From: Cenarchaeum sp.
GTDB lineage: Archaea > Thermoproteota > Nitrososphaeria > Nitrososphaerales > Nitrosopumilaceae
Length of the DNA stretch: 8,223 bases
Assembly: GCA_007570915.1 (NCBI GenBank)
Contig: RKSK01000012.1
Location: 1 to 8,223, forward strand
Direction of reading: 5' to 3'
The notes under the pieces are model-generated. The model made no database searches. It had not been told where the DNA came from and saw only the letters and a list, made by a program, of their open reading frames with translations. Each line of letters opens with the position of its first letter. The stretch's first letter is position 1. Both the position numbers and the translations under genes were made by a program. This document shows positions 5,827 through 8,223 of this stretch, piece by piece.

Positions 5827-6293
5827 GGGTCGACACGATATCAAAGAGCGACACGGCCGCGCTGGTTGCCAGGGTCGCGTCCCAGTGGGGCGCCGGCAGG
5901 GCGCCCTCGGCGCGCAACGCGCGCGTCTACCGCCTCGACGGCGCGCTGCTGTACGACATTGGCGGCGTGCGCGTGCTCGAGGCCGGCGGCGCGCTGCTGC
6001 CGTTCCTGGGCCAGGACGCGGTCCTGGCGAGGTTTCCCTCCGTGACCGTCGACGCCGGCGCGGTGAGGTTCATGTGCAACGGCGCAAACCTCATGCGGCC
6101 GGGGATAACTGGCCACGGCGAGTTTGCTGCCGGCGACATTGTGTGCGTTGTGGAGGGCGCGCACGGCAAGTTCTTGGCCGTCGGGCGGGCCGCCGTCGCG
6201 AGCGCCGAGATGCAGGGCATGGAGCGCGGCGAGGTCGTCAGGAACATGCACTACGTCTCTGACAGGCACTGGGAGGCCGCAAAGTCAATCTAG
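5823..6293 (+). CDS. PUA-domain RNA-binding protein, archaeal Tma20/MCT-1 type
   Basis: The 156-residue product has an N-terminal pre-PUA part (about 1-70, with VYRLDGALLYDI) and a PUA domain (about 72-150): FPSVTVDAGAVRFMCNGANL, RPGITG, FAAGDIVCVV, GKFLAVGRA and the typical ending VRNMHYVSDRHW. This matches the archaeal ribosome-associated PUA family related to eukaryotic Tma20/MCT-1, which acts with the small ribosomal subunit in recycling and reinitiation; the exact role in archaea is less certain. The ATG at 5823 overlaps the hom stop as ATGA and has a purine-rich site upstream, so this start is preferred over in-frame codons inside hom. The stop TAG overlaps the convergent proteasome gene within CTAG (6290-6293). 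TruB-type, ArcTGT-type or other PUA enzymes are excluded because there is no catalytic domain. Confidence 0.88.
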   Translation: MRVDTISKSDTAALVARVASQWGAGRAPSARNARVYRLDGALLYDIGGVRVLEAGGALLPFLGQDAVLARFPSVTVDAGAVRFMCNGANLMRPGITGHGEFAAGDIVCVVEGAHGKFLAVGRAAVASAEMQGMERGEVVRNMHYVSDRHWEAAKSI

Positions 6294-6886
6294 GCCGGCT
6301 CGGCGGACTCGCGCACGCCGTTGGCGTCGACGACCATGACGTCGATGCCGTCGCCGCTGGCCGTGTCGCGCATAGAGGCCGCGCGGACCGCCTTTTTGGC
6401 GAGCGCGACGGCGTCGTCCTCGGCCATGCCGTCGCGGTACTGCGGGTCGAGCACGCCGAGGGCCATCTCGGCGCCCGTGCCGACGGCCGCGTAGCGGTCG
6501 GGCAGGACCGAGCCGAGGGGGTCCAGCGTGTATATCGAGGGCTCGCCGACGACGCCGCCGACTATGACCTGCGTGAGGAGCGGGAAAAACCTCCTCTCGT
6601 ACATCATGTTTGACATCATCTTTGCGACCGTGTTTGGGGGCACGTCTCGCTGTATCTCCATGGCGCGTATCCTGGCCAGGGCCGCTATCTGGAGGGAGAG
6701 TATCTGCATGTCCGCCACGAGGCCCGCGCACGTCGCGCCGACCCTGGGCGTGATCTGGAAGACCTTTTTGGTCGACTTTGAGACTAGGAGGTTGCCGTAG
6801 GCGATGCGCTTTTCGCTCGCAAAGGCGACGCCGCCCGCAAAGCCGAGGCCCACGGCCGTGGCGCCGGGCATATACATGTAGGACAC
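6290..6886 (-). CDS. psmB: Proteasome beta subunit (PsmB1-like, altered Thr1 register)
   Basis: The 198-residue protein is a 20S proteasome beta subunit. Motifs: GATAVGLGFAGGVAFASEKR (8-27), the conserved lysine at 41 (KSTKKVF), GLVADMQIL (55-63), YTLDPLGSV (119-127), AAVGTGAEMALGVLD (133-147) and RDTASGDGIDV (173-183). Aligned to the Thermoplasma subunit, Glu25, Lys41, Asp174 and Ser177 correspond to Glu17, Lys33, Asp166 and Ser169. The catalytic Thr1 position, three residues before Val-Gly, is Ala9; the only nearby Thr (10) is one residue later. This ATAVG/ATAIG form is typical of archaeal beta-1 subunits that coexist with a TTTVG beta-2. I infer a structural or weakly active subunit and expect a second beta gene elsewhere. 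GTG at 6886 is chosen because the TATA box lies 26 bases upstream; two in-frame ATGs follow 9 and 15 bases later. Confidence 0.93.
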   Translation of the reverse strand: MSYMYMPGATAVGLGFAGGVAFASEKRIAYGNLLVSKSTKKVFQITPRVGATCAGLVADMQILSLQIAALARIRAMEIQRDVPPNTVAKMMSNMMYERRFFPLLTQVIVGGVVGEPSIYTLDPLGSVLPDRYAAVGTGAEMALGVLDPQYRDGMAEDDAVALAKKAVRAASMRDTASGDGIDVMVVDANGVRESAEPA

Positions 6887-6892
6887 GCGCGC

Positions 6893-6906
6893 GCCCCGCG
6901 CGGGGC
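6893..6906. promoter_or_regulatory. GC palindrome between TATA box and start of psmB
   Basis: GCCCCGCGCGGGGC is a perfect 14-base palindrome lying 7-20 bases before the psmB start and 2 bases from its TATA box. Thirteen of its bases recur at the same relative place before nnrD (7923-7935). A repressor operator or initial-melting element is possible; chance is not excluded in such GC-rich DNA. Confidence 0.35.
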
Positions 6907-6908
6907 AC

Positions 6909-6914
6909 AATAAA
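6909..6914 (-). promoter_or_regulatory. TATA box of psmB
   Basis: The minus strand reads TTTATT, centred about 26 bases before the GTG at 6886. A GGAAACCCC just upstream may include the TFB recognition element. The 167-base gap 6887-7053 otherwise holds only GC-rich sequence and I see no gene in it. Confidence 0.65.
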
Positions 6915-7039
6915 GGGGTTTCCCCCGCGGCCGGGGCGCGGGCGCGGCCCTTGCCGTGCGGCAGGCGTGTCGACGCGGCCTGCCCAGGGAGATCGCAGGC
7001 CTTCGCGGGCGGGGCGGCCGGGCTGCGTCGTGGGCGGCA

Positions 7040-7054
7040 GGCGCGTGGCGCGCC
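7040..7054 (-). terminator. Possible 3' hairpin after nnrD
   Basis: GGCGCG and CGCGCC arms with a 3-base loop start at the last base of the nnrD stop codon (TAG, 7056-7054). There is no T run after it, so it may be an RNA-end stabiliser, a weak terminator or simply compositional. Confidence 0.25.
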
Positions 7055-7914
7055 TACGGGGGCGCGTCCAGGGGCGCCATCACCGCGGGCAGCTCGTCGA
7101 GCAGGTCCGTGGCGATCATGTGCGAGCCCAGGCGCGCCTGCAGTCGCCCGCCGGCGGAGGCGTTGACGTGGGCCGCGGCGGCGGCGGCCCCCAGCGCGCC
7201 GCGCGCGCGCGCCAGCAGCGAGGCGGCCACGCCGGCGAGCACGTCGCCTGTCCCGCCCACGGTCATGCACGGCGCGTGCTTTTCGCACAGGAGCGTCTCC
7301 GAGCCGTCCGAGACGACGTCTGTCGGGCCCTTTAGCAGTATGGCCACCGAGTGCTCGCGCGCCCTGGCCTCCACCTCGGCGGCCCGCTCGGCGATGTCCG
7401 CCGGGGGCGCTGCCCCAAAGAGGCGCGCGTACTCGCCGGCGTGCGGCGTGAGGACGCAGTTCTTGCCCGCGACGACCGGCAGGACCGGCGCGGCGAGCGC
7501 GGCGGCGTCCAGCACGAGGCGCACGTCGGCGTCGACGAGCGAGGAGACCAGGAGCTCGAGCGCTCCGGCCTCGGCGACGGCAAGGCCCATGCCGATCGCA
7601 GCCGAGTCAATCCCCGGCGGGACCGCGCCGAGGAGCTTTCTTGCCGCGCCGCGCGTGAGCTTTTGGTCGGCGAGCGGGATTACGATGAGGCACGGCGAGA
7701 GCGACCTGACGGCCGTGGCGTGGTGCGGCGGGACCGCCGTGTAAACCAGGTCGCACCCTGCGCGCAGGGCCGCAAGCGACGCGAGTGCCGGCGCACCGTG
7801 GTACCACGCGCCCCCGCCGACGACGAGGACCTTGCCGTTCTGGCCCTTCCTCGACCCGGCGGCGCGCGCCGGCATGCGCGATCGCGCGTCGTCCGGGGTC
7901 ATCACCCTCGCCAA
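7054..7914 (-). CDS. nnrD: ADP-dependent NAD(P)H-hydrate dehydratase NnrD (stand-alone)
   Basis: The 286-residue protein belongs to the ribokinase-like NnrD/CARKD family, which dehydrates damaged S-NAD(P)HX back to NAD(P)H using a nucleotide. Motifs in order: SRKGQNGKVLVVGGG (21-35), YHGAPALASLAALRAG (38-53), LTPHAGEYARLFG (155-167), LLKGPTDVV (193-201), and the catalytic TVGGTGDVLAG (218-228) with Asp224. The NnrE epimerase domain, often fused in front in other organisms, is missing. The start is not certain: TTG at 7914 sits 27 bases after the candidate TATA box and gives MARVMTPDD; GTG at 7905 and ATG at 7902 are in the same frame and would imply a 9- or 12-base leader. The gene lies 25 bases behind the tRNA methyltransferase gene on the same strand. 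Confidence 0.92.
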   Translation of the reverse strand: MARVMTPDDARSRMPARAAGSRKGQNGKVLVVGGGAWYHGAPALASLAALRAGCDLVYTAVPPHHATAVRSLSPCLIVIPLADQKLTRGAARKLLGAVPPGIDSAAIGMGLAVAEAGALELLVSSLVDADVRLVLDAAALAAPVLPVVAGKNCVLTPHAGEYARLFGAAPPADIAERAAEVEARAREHSVAILLKGPTDVVSDGSETLLCEKHAPCMTVGGTGDVLAGVAASLLARARGALGAAAAAAHVNASAGGRLQARLGSHMIATDLLDELPAVMAPLDAPP

Positions 7915-7922
7915 GGCGACCC

Positions 7923-7935
7923 GCCCCGCGCGGGG
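7923..7935. promoter_or_regulatory. GC palindrome between TATA box and start of nnrD
   Basis: GCCCCGCGCGGGG here is identical to 13 bases of the palindrome before psmB (6893-6905). It lies 9-21 bases before the TTG at 7914 and 4 bases from the TATA-like TTAA, nearly the same geometry as at psmB. Confidence 0.35.
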
Positions 7936-7939
7936 GGCG

Positions 7940-7943
7940 TTAA
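7940..7943 (-). promoter_or_regulatory. Weak TATA-like site of nnrD, overlapping the trmI stop
   Basis: The minus strand reads GACTTAACG; the TAA is the stop of the tRNA methyltransferase gene. Only TTAA is AT-rich, so this box is weaker than the others, but it is centred about 27 bases before the TTG at 7914, and a GAAAGGGAC upstream resembles the TFB-element position at psmB. Confidence 0.4.
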
Positions 7944-8223
7944 GTCCCTTTCGCGCCGCCCGCGGCCGCGGAGGCGCGCGCGCGCCCAAAGTGGGCCTTT
8001 CTTGCGTGGCAGAGGTACGCCGTGTGCCCGATGGGCTGGAACGCGTGCCTCGTCTTGCCCTCCCTGGCCGCTATGGGCCGCAGTATGTGCTCGCTGCACT
8101 CAATGTCGGTAAACTCGCCCTGGACGAGCTCGGCGACGAGGCGCTCGAGCTGGTTGACCGTGGGGCACACGGCAAAGAGCGCGCCGCTGTCCCTGAGCAT
8201 CTTGCGCGCCTGCGGCAGGACCG
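7940..8223 (-). CDS. trmI: tRNA (adenine-58-N1)-methyltransferase, TrmI type, C-terminal part (5' end beyond window)
   Basis: The frame is open from the right edge to the TAA at 7942-7940 and shows 93 C-terminal residues. The end of the class I methyltransferase fold is visible: LPQARKMLRDSGALFAVCP, followed by the family-typical PTVNQLERLV, a FTDIECSEHILR stretch, and the closing QPIGHTAYLCHARK. Together these match TrmI, which methylates N1 of A58 (in archaea also A57) in the tRNA T-loop using SAM as a tetramer. The SAM-binding motif lies outside the window. The last 20 residues are Ala/Arg/Gly-rich and probably disordered. The stop codon forms part of the nnrD promoter. Confidence 0.82.
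   Translation of the reverse strand, partial: VLPQARKMLRDSGALFAVCPTVNQLERLVAELVQGEFTDIECSEHILRPIAAREGKTRHAFQPIGHTAYLCHARKAHFGRARASAAAGGAKGT

Noticed and set aside
6887..7288. N-terminal extension of the proteasome subunit to an ATG at 7288
   Set aside because: The extension would overlap nnrD and the psmB promoter and adds Arg/Ala-rich sequence unlike any beta subunit. The TATA box places the start at 6886.
7351..8112. Plus-strand frame of 253 codons opposite nnrD and trmI
   Set aside because: Both minus-strand genes have clear family motifs; the plus-strand translation is Arg/Gly-rich and has none.
1..8223. CRISPR arrays, tRNA/rRNA genes, insertion sequences, attachment sites
   Set aside because: I saw no regularly spaced short repeats, cloverleaf-like sequences, transposase motifs or terminal inverted repeats. 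The only long repeats are the modules inside the surface-protein gene.

Overview
The window looks like a piece of a very G+C-rich thaumarchaeal (Nitrososphaerota) chromosome, possibly from a Cenarchaeum-like sponge symbiont. The domain-level evidence is archaeal: a proteasome beta subunit, an archaeal Tma20/MCT-1-type PUA protein, a tandem ThyX protein, archaeal-style TATA boxes about 26-28 bases before starts, and leaderless GTG starts. The sponge-symbiont idea is inference. It rests on the extreme G+C (54 of 60 bases in 3601-3660), frequent AGG and ATA codons, and a secreted protein built from HYR modules, which are common in animal extracellular proteins.

Layout. Bases 1-2340 (minus strand) hold one open frame of at least 780 codons that runs off the left edge: a secreted, multidomain surface protein with a signal peptide, an N-terminal region of unknown fold, a Cys-rich stretch, a Pro/Ala linker, and then the pattern lectin/MAM-like module, HYR, HYR, linker, lectin/MAM-like module, start of a third HYR. 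A 97-base divergent promoter region (2341-2437) separates it from a plus-strand pair: an unrecognised 97-residue protein (2438-2731) overlapping a double-length ThyX-family protein (2724-4355). Then come msrB (4382-4795), homoserine dehydrogenase (4819-5826) and a Tma20-like PUA protein overlapping it by ATGA (5823-6293). Converging on the PUA gene, sharing a CTAG, is a minus-strand proteasome beta subunit (6290-6886). Behind it on the same strand are NAD(P)HX dehydratase nnrD (7054-7914) and the C-terminal end of a TrmI-type tRNA m1A methyltransferase (7940-8223, cut by the right edge).

Apart from the surface protein and the unknown 97-residue protein, these are housekeeping genes: nucleotide metabolism, amino-acid biosynthesis, protein repair, translation, protein turnover, cofactor repair and tRNA modification. 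I see no defence system, CRISPR array, tRNA, rRNA, integrase or insertion sequence. The most interesting structure is regulatory. At three junctions the TAA stop of the upstream gene lies inside the TATA box of the next gene, which then starts 23-26 bases further on. Five of the six promoter-linked genes have GTG as their best-placed leaderless start, whereas the two operon-internal genes start with ATG overlapping the upstream stop. psmB and nnrD also share a GC palindrome at the same place between TATA box and start.
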